NCBI GenBank assembly: GCA_964036315.1
Contig: OZ038495.1
Location: 22,330,121 to 22,394,120 of the forward strand
DNA length: 64,000 bases
Direction: 5' to 3'
Source of the DNA: Acanthosepion esculentum
Taxonomy: Eukaryota > Mollusca > Cephalopoda > Sepiida > Sepiidae
A model generated the notes under the pieces. It saw nothing but the letters and a program-made list of their open reading frames with translations, had not been told where the DNA came from and did no database searches. The first letter of the stretch is position 1. Each line of letters starts with the position of its first letter. Both the position numbers and the translations under genes were made by a program. Of the stretch, positions 35,201 to 46,495 are shown in pieces.

Positions 35201-36115
35201 ATTGTTCAATCACGCTTATTCGTTCAAGACTGGTTCTAGAGACAAAACAAAATTTTATTTAATTTCTTGTATTGTTATATTAATGTGATAAATATTTCTA
35301 CGATTCCGCTCACATTCCGACTTCCCTTACGATTTGTTTCGGTTTAATTTCAAGTCCAAGTACATGAAGACAACATTAGATCAATTTCAACCTTTTAGTG
35401 AGCTGGTGTAAACTGTAATCGGATGACCTCGAGCATAAATTTGTTTGTTTTATGATATCTGGTAAAAGTCCTGTATTCTGACATCTTGGAATCCGAGCAT
35501 TGTAATCAAACCAAAACGTTTTATTTATATTTACTGTTTGTGTTTCTAACAGTCTATGCTCCAGATGTAAATTGTCCATTTTAATCCGACCAAAAATACG
35601 ATCGCATTTCATTCATATTTATTATTTGTTTGTTTGTGTTTCCATCAAATCGTGTCAGTGTATAATAAGTGTGTCAGAAGTGTTTTTGTTCAGTTGATAC
35701 TGCGTAATCCATGTCTACGCCTTTCTAACCTATGACGTCGGACAAGACCAAACGTCTAAATGCGAGAACAATCTGAAATCACGGATATGGAACTTGGAGC
35801 GATAAAGAATGCTTATATCCCTTGCACTAAAATGGATAGTAAACATATGTAACAGCTTTCAGTTTCTTCATAATTTAAAAAAAAAATGCGTTGCAGTATG
35901 TAATTGCGTCAATCTGATTTTGGAAGAAAGAAGTTATTTTAAGGATTTCATTTAAATCGAAATTATTCTAACAAGAGTTGCTACAAAAAATTTTAAAAAA
36001 ATGAAACGAAAATTAGCCTTCGAAATTTCTGCTTGTGAAACAATTGATCGTTGGAGAATTGGTTTTGCTTCTGCAATAAAATATATCTTTTACTTTCTTT
36101 CTCTCTCACTCTTTC

Positions 36116-36121
<6 letters not shown>
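35201..36121. other. Intergenic DNA, no gene recognised
   Basis: A segment at 35380-35600 has a duplicated TTTATTTRTTTGTTTGTGTTTC feel, but I cannot classify it. Confidence 0.5.

Positions 36122-36201
<80 letters not shown>
36122..36201. repeat. (TA)n-(GA)n compound microsatellite
   Basis: TA repeats to 36157, then GA repeats to 36201. Confidence 0.97.
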
Positions 36202-36207
<6 letters not shown>

Positions 36208-36350
36208 ATACACGCACACATACGGAGGAGTATTGAAAATTTGCTGCGGGTGCCTTTTTCCAAAATCTGGATCAATGATCAACGTTAGATTTATTTATTT
36301 ATTTTGAAAGGACCTCTTCGTTCGTCGAACTGCAAGCTTTTACACATCCT

Positions 36351-36353
<3 letters not shown>

Positions 36354-36419
<66 letters not shown>

Positions 36420-36426
36420 GTATATA

Positions 36427-36486
<60 letters not shown>

Positions 36487-36488
36487 TA
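36354..36488. repeat. (TA)n microsatellite with TATG variants
   Basis: About 135 bases, the longest TA array here, with periodic GTA interruptions near 36407-36440. It is downstream of hammerhead module copy D on the minus strand. Confidence 0.97.
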
Positions 36489-36850
36489 ATTATTCTTAAT
36501 ATTATATTTAATTATAAGACATTATCATAAAACATTTTGAAATCGCTACACAAACCTTTCATGTTTCAATACTATGATTGTATTTCTTAAGGCGATGGTA
36601 AGTAACTGGTGATTAAATGATTTTTAAGAAAATTTAAAAACAAAATGTTATCTCTTTTCCGAAAGCAAAAGTGGGGGACATAAGGTCAGAATTAAAAATA
36701 GACTCGTGGGTATGTCCTCATTAACCAAATAAATGTCCGATCTACGCTAAATAGAAAAGTAAGTTCAGAAAATGGAGCTGGGTGAGTTATTTTTTCATGT
36801 TACGATAAACCGGAAGATATACATGTCATTATTGAAGATGGGATAACGAT
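36489..36850 (-). repeat. PLE-associated hammerhead module, copy D
   Basis: Minus-strand homologue of copies A and B, including CCGGTTTATCGTAACATG, the CGGACATTTATTTGG segment shared with copy A, and the hammerhead block. Confidence 0.78.
36542..36596 (-). ncRNA. Hammerhead motif with a core mutation, copy D
   Basis: Minus strand: AUCGC, CUUAAGA, stem II AAUAC/GUAUU (5 bp, all Watson-Crick), GAAA, stem III starting ACAUG with UGUGU, GUA, GCGAU. Stems are intact but conserved G5 is U, which should abolish cleavage. A pseudo-ribozyme. Confidence 0.72.
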
Positions 36851-36985
36851 ATATAATTTTTTATATATCACGAATAATTTTAGGAGAAAGAAATATGACA
36901 AAGTAGCAAAAGTTTTCGTGTGACGCATTTTGTTCTTTAGGACTTGATCAGACTAACTTTATGTTTACGAACGAGAGGCGCTAGG

Positions 36986-36986
36986 A

Positions 36987-37012
<26 letters not shown>
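36986..37012. repeat. (TA)n microsatellite
   Basis: Short TA run abutting the downstream edge of module copy E on the minus strand. Confidence 0.95.
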
Positions 37013-37018
<6 letters not shown>

Positions 37019-37300
37019 AAAAAGAAAGAACAGTAAGATATATAATCCGGTTTTCTTATTGATTTTTTTTATTTCTACAAAACAGTGCTCAATATAATTT
37101 TACAGAGCATAAATATTATAAATTAACTGATTTAAAATATGGTTTCTTCCCTACACAGGAATTACCATGTTTCAAAAACCGAAGCTAAAAATTTCAAATT
37201 TAATTATATAATTAAATTAAAAGCATTAGTTCTGTTTCATCCTCAAGCGAATTTTGGAATAACTTATTTTTAAATTTACATTAGTTTTAAACGCACATAC
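37013..37300 (-). repeat. PLE-associated hammerhead module, copy E (diverged)
   Basis: Shares AAAGAAAGAACA next to the (TA)n edge, the GTGCTCAATAT segment and the GAAACATG block with copies B and C. It follows copy D in tandem, same orientation. Confidence 0.6.
37148..37251 (-). ncRNA. Diverged hammerhead-like motif with enlarged stem II
   Basis: Minus strand: UUCGC, then UUGAGGA, a 66-base AT-rich stem II region containing a perfect TTTAATTATATAATTAAA palindrome, GAAA, stem III ACAUGG/CCUGUGU, then A and GGGAA. Four of five stem I pairs hold. The core has a substitution, so it is probably inactive. Confidence 0.45.
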
Positions 37301-38007
37301 AATTCATAATTTTTTGTTTCCAAGGATACAGAGAAATCCAATCATTTAGACAGGAGGAGTAGCGTGTTCATTTTTATTAACTATTATTGTATTAATTATG
37401 AGTTACGTTCGAAAAAGAGTTTAAGTTTAGGTAGGGTAGGGGTGCATTTTTCAACGAATTTTGACATCCGTTCAACGCATATCGTCTGTTTTTTTATTAA
37501 CGAGAAAAGGGTTTTCAGCATTTTTTTTCCGTTAAATTCGTACTTGGATAGATAAAGATTCTTTCTAAAAGAGGTGTTTGGATCAAAATACGTTATATTG
37601 AACTACAATTTTAAAATATTATTTTTACATTTAATTACTAATAGACTATATTTCTTTTTAAAGCAAATAAATGTAATAGAATTACTTAAATTATTTAAAA
37701 ATTATTATTACATATCAAATATAAGTATGTATATTACCAGCTCACATTTTTCTTTTTTTTATTATATTATATTTAAATATTATTTAAGGAAAATTTTTGA
37801 CAATGTCAGCAAAGCTTAGCTATTTCATTTCTTTGATTCAGTAAATATTTATTTTTTATAAACTTAGTAATATATAGTTTTTCATGTATGCACAAAGGAC
37901 ATGGGTCATTTAATGACCTACATATTCTAGCTTTTCTTATTAATTTCCATTTTACTGTAGGTGTTTTATTGGTTTGTTTTAAGTGCCAGTAATATATATA
38001 TTAATAT
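37301..38007. other. AT-rich intergenic DNA
   Basis: Very AT-rich. Frames at 37364-37819 lack motifs. Confidence 0.55.
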
Positions 38008-38089
38008 GTGTTTTGGGTATATAATCTACCCAATTTCATCAAAGGAAAAGAATCGAAATTAAATTGGACAGATTATATACCCAAAACAC
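38008..38089. repeat. 29-bp inverted repeat
   Basis: GTGTTTTGGGTATATAATCT begins the left arm (38008-38036); the right arm (38061-38089) is its reverse complement with two mismatches. The loop is 24 bases. Origin unknown. Confidence 0.88.
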
Positions 38090-38351
38090 TTTAAAACAAT
38101 AACATTTGAAATTCCCAGCGTAACTTTTTCCATATTTGCAGCCGCATCAACGTAAACATAAACTTAGTCCGATGATCAACTTGTAACATGTTCCAGATTC
38201 AATAAGAAAATGGTAATCAGTTGTTACTGATAGAATGGCTTTCTGCTTTTCCTAATTGTTCATCTATGTAAAAATGAAGGGGTTTCATACAATTCATCAC
38301 CAGGGACTACGGCTTGTCTTGGGAGCTTTTAGAACATCCCTGGTGTAAAGC

Positions 38352-39742
38352 ATGAACGCCAAAACCCACGAAATGCTCCTGACACTAAAACAGCAGAAAT
38401 TACCCCGACAATACTATACCAAACTACATTCCTGTCTGAATAAACCTGAATTCATGAATGTTTCCCAACAACAATATAAAGATCTATTCAACAAAAGACA
38501 AAAAAACTGCCTTTACATGGAAAACATTATTAATGAGTCACGAATAAAAGCTACCCTAACCCTTGTATCTACGACTCTGGGAAACACACCTTAGCTATCA
38601 AAACAGCCAACAGTATAGCTAAACCTTTCCAAATACCTTACAACTAATATTAGTTCATCTACCTTTTTAGAAGAAATTGATAATATTTTATAGGAGCATC
38701 CAAACTATAAGCACATATATACGGATGGCTCAAGAAACATTGATGAACTCGGAGGTTCAGACGTTCTTGATCACATAAAAAATCAAAAAATGCCTACCTG
38801 ACAAATCCTCCATTTTTAGTGCTGAGGCTATAATCATAGACTTAGCTTCATACATCATAACCAGACAACTTCATAGTTTTTTCAAATTCATTATCCGTAT
38901 TTACATCACCGAGAAACAAAAACGCAAACAATCCCTTAATTGTTAAATTACTAAACAGGATCAATCTCACCTGCAAGAAAACAAAACTTGACTTCTGTTG
39001 GGTGCCATATCTGCAATCGCAAAAATGGAAAAGCTAAAGAATCCTTAAAAATGAACATTTTTAAATCCCTTATACAGACTTCAAAGCAGCTATAAACTTA
39101 CAGATTATAGACAAGTGTCGAGAGTTATGGAAATACCGTCCAAACAAAAAACTTTACAAAATTTAACCTTTTCTAGGAGAATAGCATCATGATCTCAGAC
39201 TTTCTATGAAGGAAGAAGTCGCCCTGTTAAGATTCAGAGTAATACAAACCTATATCACTCAATCAATGTCATAAAGCGTATACTGTAAAACAGCACTTCT
39301 TAAACTTTTTTCATTAATAACCCCATTTTTCATGACGAGATTTTTCGCGAGCCTAGGTATTGACCAACCCCACTGAAAATACACCCGTTGTCACTACACA
39401 CGTCGCAACGGCGCCGCACGCGCGTTTTATTATCGAAGGCGTATCTCGTTAAATATTGGGCGTTTGGGAAGTAACATATAAACTGAAATTCAAGTGTTTC
39501 AATTTAATTTTCGCTACACCAGCATTTCGCTTCGCGATCCCAAATGGGAACGCGACCCATAGTTTAAAAAGCACTGCTGTAAAACATTCTAACCGACTGT
39601 CGTGATTTGCACGCCAACGACTTTATAACATGACTTTTCTAGAGAACCATTTCAAGAATATAAAAGTAGAGACTATATTAGCCTACTTGAAGGAGATTGT
39701 TCTGGACCATAAATTATAGCACCAAATAAGATATAGAAGGCA
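38352..39742 (+). pseudogene. LINE-D ORF2 remnant with RNase H domain
   Basis: The opening frame (38352-38594) is a post-RT linker. HIYTDGSR near 38712-38735 is the first catalytic motif of RNase H (the Asp of TDGS). AEAIIIDLA-like sequence (second motif) follows near 38820-38850 across frames, and FCWVP-like sequence (near 38995) marks the last helix. DFKAAINLQIIDKCRELW then LSMKEEVALLRFRVIQTYIT is the post-RNase H region. RNase H places it in the I/Jockey/R1 group. It is full of frameshifts. A hAT MITE interrupts it at 39291-39576, and coding homology resumes to about 39740 (VETILAYLKEI). Confidence 0.8.
39291..39576. mobile_element. hAT-type MITE, 286 bp, with 8-bp TSD
   Basis: Begins CAGCACTTCTTAAACTTTTT and ends with the reverse complement of CAGTGCTTTTTAAACTATGG. 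The 8-base duplication CTGTAAAA flanks it at 39283-39290 and 39577-39584. TIR sequence and TSD length are diagnostic of hAT. It has no coding capacity and sits inside LINE-D. Confidence 0.93.
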
Positions 39743-40189
39743 TTTCAGTATCTGTCTATATTTCTGAGATGAGGTATTATGTACACTATTTACATTATTC
39801 GGACTATTTCAATATGAGCTCTGGTAAAAACATGAATGATAACAGCAAAAATTGCAATATGAGCACTGGTAAAAATGGTTGCTGAAGACATTGGGTTTAT
39901 AATACCCAGAAATCAATACACAAGGACACATGGCACAGTCGATAAAGGCGTTGGTTAGATCCAGTGACAAGACCCAAAGAGTGTGAGTTCAATACCCGGT
40001 TAAGGCAGTGGAGAACTTGGAGAGGACTGATAACTGATATCCATTAAAAACATGGCACGTGGAACTAGAACAGTTGACCCCAGTGAGCGAAATAAAGAGT
40101 TTAGTTCGACATTCCAACCACCTGAAGAAGGCCGAAACGTTGTAATAAATATGGTGATAAAGATGAGGACAATAGTCCGAATAATGTAC
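39743..40189 (+). mobile_element. Second copy of the inverted-arm SINE-like element
   Basis: The left 67 bases are the inverted tail (TTTCAGTATCTGTCTATATT and onward), as at 34684. From about 39810 the main copy runs on the plus strand: B box GAGTTCAATACCC near 39988, AGTGAGCGAAATAAAG, CTGAAGA (40122-40128) and GAAA (40134-40137). The stem II hairpin has collapsed to a few bases. The 3' end is cut at about 40189. I found no clear TSD. Confidence 0.75.
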
Positions 40190-40746
40190 ATTCGAATTAC
40201 CGTTTATTCCATCTTTTAACAAACCAAAACTCAATTCCCTGAATTGAATTCACTAAAGTATTTAAATAACAGACAACGGACACAAAACACCCTCCTTCGT
40301 TATTTACTGTAACATCGACTTTCTGGTAGGGTCAAATATCTTAAGATTATTCAGCAATACTTAAAGGCGCCTATCGTAGTGTACTAGTTAATCAGCTCGT
40401 GTCGTTAGCTATTGTTTCAGTAGAGAATTTATGCAAGATTATATTCAAATTAGTAAGGATTTTCTTCTGCTTCTGGCATTGTGTAACTCAATCCTATCTG
40501 TTACGCGGAGAGAAGTAACTTTCTTTTCATGGGTATTCGCTTACGTTGATAGTAGGAGAGCGGTCAAACAGGCCATTTTCACCTGGCAGATTAACAGTGC
40601 GCCATCTGTCAAATACGTCATTTGATATTTGGATCATCCGGTGAGTCGTACTCGTTTACACTATAAATGTTGGTAAGTGCAACACCTTCTCCACGGGTGG
40701 TATGTCTATCGCATAACAAAATTAAAAATAAATCTCTCTAGTAACC
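40190..40746. other. Intergenic DNA with a possible SINE remnant
   Basis: 40371-40425 resembles the head of the second SINE family (15668), with GTGTACTAGTTAATCAGCT in place of GTGTAATGGTTAGCAAGCT. The B box is lost. Confidence 0.4.
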
Positions 40747-41025
40747 ACTTTCAGCGCTACGCTTCCTCCACTATCTCACATAATCAAAAGTCGTTGGGAA
40801 ATATTACATCTCAAACCAGACCTAAAAATGTTGTTTGAGGAACCCGGCCTTCTAGCATATCGTAGACCTAAGAACCTTAAAAAAATTATAAGTAGTAACC
40901 AAATTTCAGCTGATAAGGTAATCCGTAAACCTAAAATAAAAACAAAAGCATTTTCCCAACCATGTAACAACAAAAGCAGCTTATGTTGTAACCACATTAG
41001 ACACACCAATTCGTTCAATAGCTAG
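40747..41025 (+). pseudogene. PLE fragment, segment between RT and GIY-YIG
   Basis: An uninterrupted plus-strand stretch reads LPPLSHIIKSRWEILHL, then LLAYRRPKNLKKIISSNQ, then CNNKSSLCCNHI. The Y-R-R-P-x-N-L-(R/K) block followed by spaced cysteines is the linker before the GIY-YIG domain of PLE proteins. Neither the RT core nor the endonuclease is present. It differs from the PLE at 3.0 kb and represents another lineage. Confidence 0.72.
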
Positions 41026-41165
41026 AGGCATAACCAGAACCAAGTTCGGTGAAACACGCTCGAATTCTGGCTAGGGCAGCCTGCGTTCACTTTACACGAA
41101 TGATATTGAGAGAGGCATGTATCTATTTCTCTCCAATCCCCAGCTACGGGTAAAATAACAGATTA
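41022..41165 (+). repeat. tRNA-SINE, diverged copy
   Basis: GAGGCATAACCAGAACC, CTCGAATTCTGGCT, GCGTTCACTTTAC, GGCATGTATCTATTTCTCTC and CAGCTACGGGTAAAATAAC keep the family order. It directly follows the PLE fragment. Confidence 0.6.
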
Positions 41166-41202
41166 TTGGGATCCTTTAGCTATGGGTATTTGATAATAGG
41201 TC

Positions 41203-41203
<1 letters not shown>

Positions 41204-41257
<54 letters not shown>
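41204..41257. repeat. (GA)n microsatellite
   Basis: About 27 GA units. Confidence 0.97.
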
Positions 41258-41259
<2 letters not shown>

Positions 41260-41779
41260 TTCCTTGCTGTTGGTACCATGTAACCCAGTACAATCTGTCG
41301 CATGTTGAAGAGGAGAACGACACGGCTTTGTAATTCATATTGCTTTGAGAGATCTCATAAAAGGGCATGGCACCTCGATGATCTAATGGGTCATGGGAAC
41401 CGCCATGATCTCATCTGCATTTTAAGCTTAACTGAGTTATGACACATTGACAAACAAGAAAGATAATTGTAGAATAAATACGTTACGCCAAACTTAATAG
41501 AATGCCTAGAAAATCAATATGGGAAATTCCAAATTTTAATTGGGACACGAACCTGCGTCTTTAATTGAGAAACACGAAACTATTTCATACTTCATATTTG
41601 ATAGTTTAGTTTAGTACAACATACTGTCACAAAGTGTAAATAAGTACAGGAAAGCATGTGTGGCGCCAAGTGAGACCGCGTATGCCTACCATATAAATCT
41701 GCTTTTGAAATTAAAGTATTTTACTTTTACGCCTACAAGTGGCAGTGAAAAATACTAAATCCACTATCAAGCGAATATT
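41258..41779. other. Intergenic DNA
   Basis: No gene. GGCACCTCGATGATCTAATGG near 41368 may be a SINE-2 head. Confidence 0.45.
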
Positions 41780-41890
41780 GTTCTTTCTTTCTTTCTTTTT
41801 TCTTTATTTCTTGCTTTCTTTCTTGCTTTCTTTCTTTCTTGCTTTTTCTTTCTTTCGTTCGTTATTTTTTCTTTCTTTCGCTCTTTCTTC

Positions 41891-41945
<55 letters not shown>

Positions 41946-41970
41946 TCGTTCAATCTTTCTTTCTTTCTCT
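41780..41970. repeat. (CTTT)n microsatellite
   Basis: Imperfect CTTT array with CTTG and GTTC variants. The plus frame is open only because of the repeat. Confidence 0.95.
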
Positions 41971-43135
41971 TTGTTTTAAAACTTAAAAAGAAAAAAAATC
42001 TATTTAATCGTCAGAATTTCTCGATAAAGGCCTCAAACTGCAACCAACATGTATGCCTGTTGCGTCCGACTTAGCGGAGTGAACACAGCACTGTTAGGTT
42101 GGAAAATTTGAGGTTTCCTTGTTGAAAGCAAGACTGCTTTTTATTTTATTATTTTACATTCACTTCGAATTAAGAAAACTCTTTTACACTACACGCCCAC
42201 ATTGCTCAATCTGTTTGTCTATTGTATAATCCGCGGCACATTAAAGGTATGAATATCCTCTGTGGTTGGAGGAAGGTGACCAAACCACTACGTTCGACTT
42301 GCTCGACTTCTTCTATCCAAGGAACGCCCGTCATTCGAGAGAAACGTCACAAACAGAGTTTTGTCAAATAAATAAATCAATGATCACTCAAAACTTTACT
42401 GCGTCATTCAGTTCAGAGACTTGCGGACATCGTTCCATTTCTTTGGTAAATAAAATTAAAGACTATAATCACTTGATTGTGATCGTTTTTTTTTAAATTT
42501 ATTTTGGCTGCACTTAAAGCGGAAATTTGTTTGCTTTGTGCAGAGAATTGCAGTTAGAGTGAACAATGCTCTTGATTTTATGTATTTAACTTGCATCCCT
42601 TCTGTTCAACAGAAGAGGTAAAAATCAGCAAAGGTATTACATCACTTTCTATAATAAATGAATCAGTAATCAATTGAAAGGAACAACTATGTTATCACTT
42701 TTAATCACTGTTTGCTATCCCCTTGAAATGTGAAAGGAGATTAACCAGCCTGTTATGTCAGGCAGTTATCTACCTCTAACACCAATAATCAAAGAAATAA
42801 TATTTAATTTTATATTGGTTACACAACCACTACACTTTCTCGTAGGTTAATATGCCATTTATTAAAACTCAGTGGAATCTGTATGATCATCGATTAACAC
42901 ATCTCAAAAAACACATATATGACTATTAATATTAAACAAATATAAAGAAATAATGTAAAGTAAATAATAATATATAATACTAACATTAAAGAAAGACTTA
43001 ATTACTTGAAGCTATTCTTATCCAAGAGAAATAATCCATATTATACATGATATATTTAACTATAGAAAAAATTATTTTAAAATGTGTTATTTTGAAAAGT
43101 ACTAATATCTTAGTCCCAAGTCTTAGAACCTAAGA
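41971..43135. other. Intergenic DNA, no gene recognised
   Basis: AT-rich, with a less AT-rich patch at 42180-42440. Nothing assignable. Confidence 0.5.
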
Positions 43136-43260
43136 CGAGGAATGGGCAACCTTTTCCGGTCAGTTGGCCGCATGAGATATTAGGGCCGCACTACTAAACA
43201 GATTCAAGGCAATTTTTCAATGACGGTGCCTCAGCCATTTTCACTACAGCGTCTGCCTTA
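43136..43260 (+). mobile_element. hAT-type element terminal fragment
   Basis: GGAATGGGCAACCTTTTCCGG, then GGCCGCATGAGATATTAGGG and GCCGCACTA, is the characteristic start of many hAT non-autonomous elements. The other end and TSD were not found. Confidence 0.5.
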
Positions 43261-43777
43261 GAAACGCGGGAAAAGTTGATTTTTTTTTCTTTGGAAATCT
43301 TTTTTTATAATTAAAATATGAACTCTTGTTATATATTAACGCAGATGACAGTGTGATTATCACACGCCATTTTGTTTGATTAAGTTATAATTTATTCACT
43401 TGAAAATACAAAAAAAATTAAATAAAAATATATTATTTCTGAGAAAGATTATTACGAACGTTTCTTGTTTATAAAGTAAAATATATTTACACGTCTGATC
43501 TTCCTTAGTGAAAATCGCCAATGGTTTAAAATGATGAAACCTTACCTTCGACGAAAGTTTTAAAAGTCAAGAACCATTGCACTTAAAACTTTGTTTATGT
43601 CTGTGGTTAAGTATGATAAATTGTGAGAGTGAACAAGTGCGAACGAAACGAAAGAAAGCAAATTTTAATAAAATTCATATTCTTCATGAAATTAGGCGTG
43701 CTATTTACAAAGCCAAATTAAGCCACTATTTCCTATTGGATGATGATTGAGTGAGTGATTCGTTTTCTATGGTGTAT

Positions 43778-46302
43778 TAATCCTTCTTTATCAACCCTTC
43801 TTTCTCAATCCTTCTTTATCAACCCTTCTTTCTCAATCCTTCTTTCTCAATCCTTCTTTATCAATCCTTCTTTTTCAATCCTTCTTTCTCAATCCTTCTT
43901 TATCAATCCTTCTTTCTCAACCCTTCTTTCACAATCCCTTCTTTCTCAATCCTTCTTTCTCAACCCTGTTTTCACAATCCTTCTTCATCAATCCTTCTTC
44001 ATCAACCCTTCTTTATCAATCCTTCTTTCTCAATCCTTCTTTTTGAATCCTTCTTTCTCAATCCTTCTTTTTCAATCCTTCTTTCTCAATCCTTCTTTTT
44101 CAATCCTTCTTTCTCAACTATTCTTTCACAATCCTTCTTTCTCAATCCTTCTTTATCAACCTTTTTTCACAATCCCTCTTCATCAATCCTTCTTTCTCAA
44201 CCCTTCTTTCTCAACCCTTCTTTCCCAATCCTTCTTTATCAATCCTTCTTTCTCAACCCTTCTTTCACAATCCTTCTTCATCAATCCTTCTTCATCAACC
44301 CTTCTTTCTCAATCCTTCTGTCTCAATCCTTCTTTCACAATCCTTCTTTATCAATCCTTCCTTCTTTCTCAATCCTTCTTTTTCAATCCTTCTTCATCAA
44401 TCCTTCTTCATCAACCCTTCTTTCTCAATCCTTCTTTCTCAATCCTTCTTTCACAATCCTTCTTTATCAATCTTTCTTTCTCAATCCTTCTTTTTGAATC
44501 CTTCTTTCTCAACCCTTCTTTCACAATCCCTTCTTCCTCAATCCATCTTTCTCAACCCTTCTTTCACAATCCTTCTTCATCATCCTTCTTCATCAATCCT
44601 TCTTTCTCAACCCTTTTTTCACAATCCTTCTTCATCAATCCTTCTTCATCAACCCTTATTTCTCAATCCTTCTTTCTCAATCCTTCTTTCACAATCCTTC
44701 TTTATCAATCCTTCCTTCTTTCTCAATCCTTCTTTTTCAATCCTTCTTCATCAATCCTTCTTCATCAACCCTTCTTTCTCAATCCTTCTTTTTCAATTCT
44801 TCTTTCTCAATCCTTCTTTTTCAATCCTTCTTTCTCAACTATTCTTTCACAATCCTTCTTTCTCAATCCTTCTTTATCAACCCTTTTTTCACAATCCTTC
44901 TTCATCTATCCTTCTTTCTCAACCCTTCTTTCTCAACCCTTCTTTCACAATCCTTCTTTATCAATCCTTCTTTCTCAACCCTTCTTTCACAATCCCTTCT
45001 TTCTCAATCCTTCTTTCTCAACCGTTTTTTCACAATCCTTCTTCATCAATCCTTCTTCATCAACCCTTCTTTCTCAATCCTTCTTTCTCAACCCTTCTTT
45101 CACAATCCTTCTTCATCAATCCTTCTTCATCAACCCTTCTTTCTCAATCCTTCTTTCTCAATCCTTCTTTCACAGTCCTTCTTTATCAATCCTTCCTTCT
45201 TTCTCAATCCTTCTTTTTCAATCCTTCTTCATCAATCCTTCTTCATCAACCCTTCTTTCTCAATCCTTCTTTCTCAATCCTTCTTTCACAATCCTTCTTT
45301 CTCAATCCTTCTTTATCAATCCTTCTTTCTCAACCCTTCTTTCACAATCCCTTCTTTCTCAATCCTTCTTTTTCAATCCTTCTTCATCAATCCTTCTTCA
45401 TCAACCCTTCTTTCTCAATCCTTCTTTCTCAATCCTTCTTTCTCAACCCTTCTTTCTCAACCCTTTTTTCACAATCCTTCTTCATCAATCCTTCTTCATC
45501 AACCCTTCTTTCTCAATCCTTCTTTCTCAATCCTTCTTTCTCAATCCTTCTTTATCAATCCTTCCTTCTTTCTCAATCCTTCTTTTTCAATCCTTCTTTA
45601 TCAATCCTTCTTTATCAACCCTTCTTTCTCAATCCTTCTTTTTCAATCCTTCTTTATCAATCCTTCTTCATCAACCCTTCTTTCTCAATCCTTCTTTTTC
45701 AATCCTTCTTTCTCAACCCTTCTTTCACAATCCCTTCTTTCTCAATCCTTCTTTCTCAACCCTTTTTTCACAATCCTTCTTCATCAATCCTTCTTCATCA
45801 ACCCTTCTTTCTCAATCCTTCTTTCTCAATCCTTCTTTCTCAACCCTTCTTTCTCAACCCTTTTTTCTTTCTCAATCCTTCTTTTTCAATCCTTCTTTAT
45901 CAATCCTTCTTTCTCAACCCTTCTCTATCAATCCTTCTTTCTCAATGCTTCTTTATCAATCCTTTCTCAACCCTTCTTTCTCAATCCTTCTTTCTCAACC
46001 CTTTTTTCACAATCCTTCTTCATCAATCCTTCTTCATCAACCCTTCTTTCTCAATCCTTCTTTCTCAATCCTTCTTTCTCAACCCTTCTTTCTCAACCCT
46101 TTTTTCTTTCTCAATCCTTCTTTTTCAATCCTTCTTTATCAATCCTTCTTTCTCAACCCTTCTCTATCAATCCTTCTTTCTCAATGCTTCTTTATCAATC
46201 CTTTCTCAACCCTTCTTTCTCAATCATTCTTTATCAATCCTTTTTCAATCCTTCTTTGCCAAACCTTCTTTCTCAATCCTTCTTTCTCAATCCTTATTTA
46301 TA
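43778..46302 (+). repeat. 14-bp minisatellite array, about 2.5 kb, stop-free on the + strand
   Basis: Tandem copies of a 14-base unit, consensus TTTCTCAATCCTTC, with variants at a few positions (ATC, CAC or TTC for CTC; AACCC for AATCC; occasional 10- or 15-base units). Because 14 is not a multiple of 3, each reading frame cycles through the unit in 42 bases. The unit has no stop in any plus frame, which yields an 881-residue frame (43755-46400) and an overlapping 609-residue frame, both of SILLSQSFFLNPSF type. This is a property of the repeat. No start context, signal or intron evidence supports a protein. A 239-bp block is duplicated at the right end. Confidence 0.95.
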
Positions 46303-46449
46303 ATAAGTGTATATGGCCCTTAGTACTTGAACAAAACTTTATGATCTTCAGAAAGTTTCTTTATAATTTCGATTTGAACGTACGGACAATCATACGCTGA
46401 CTGAAAAATTGAACATACAATCACAGTCACATTTAATGAAATGTGTTTG

Positions 46450-46495
<46 letters not shown>

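Noticed and set aside
43755..46400. An 881-residue protein-coding gene
   Set aside because: The frame is produced by a stop-free 14-bp tandem unit. A second plus frame is equally open, and there is no promoter, start context or non-repeat domain.
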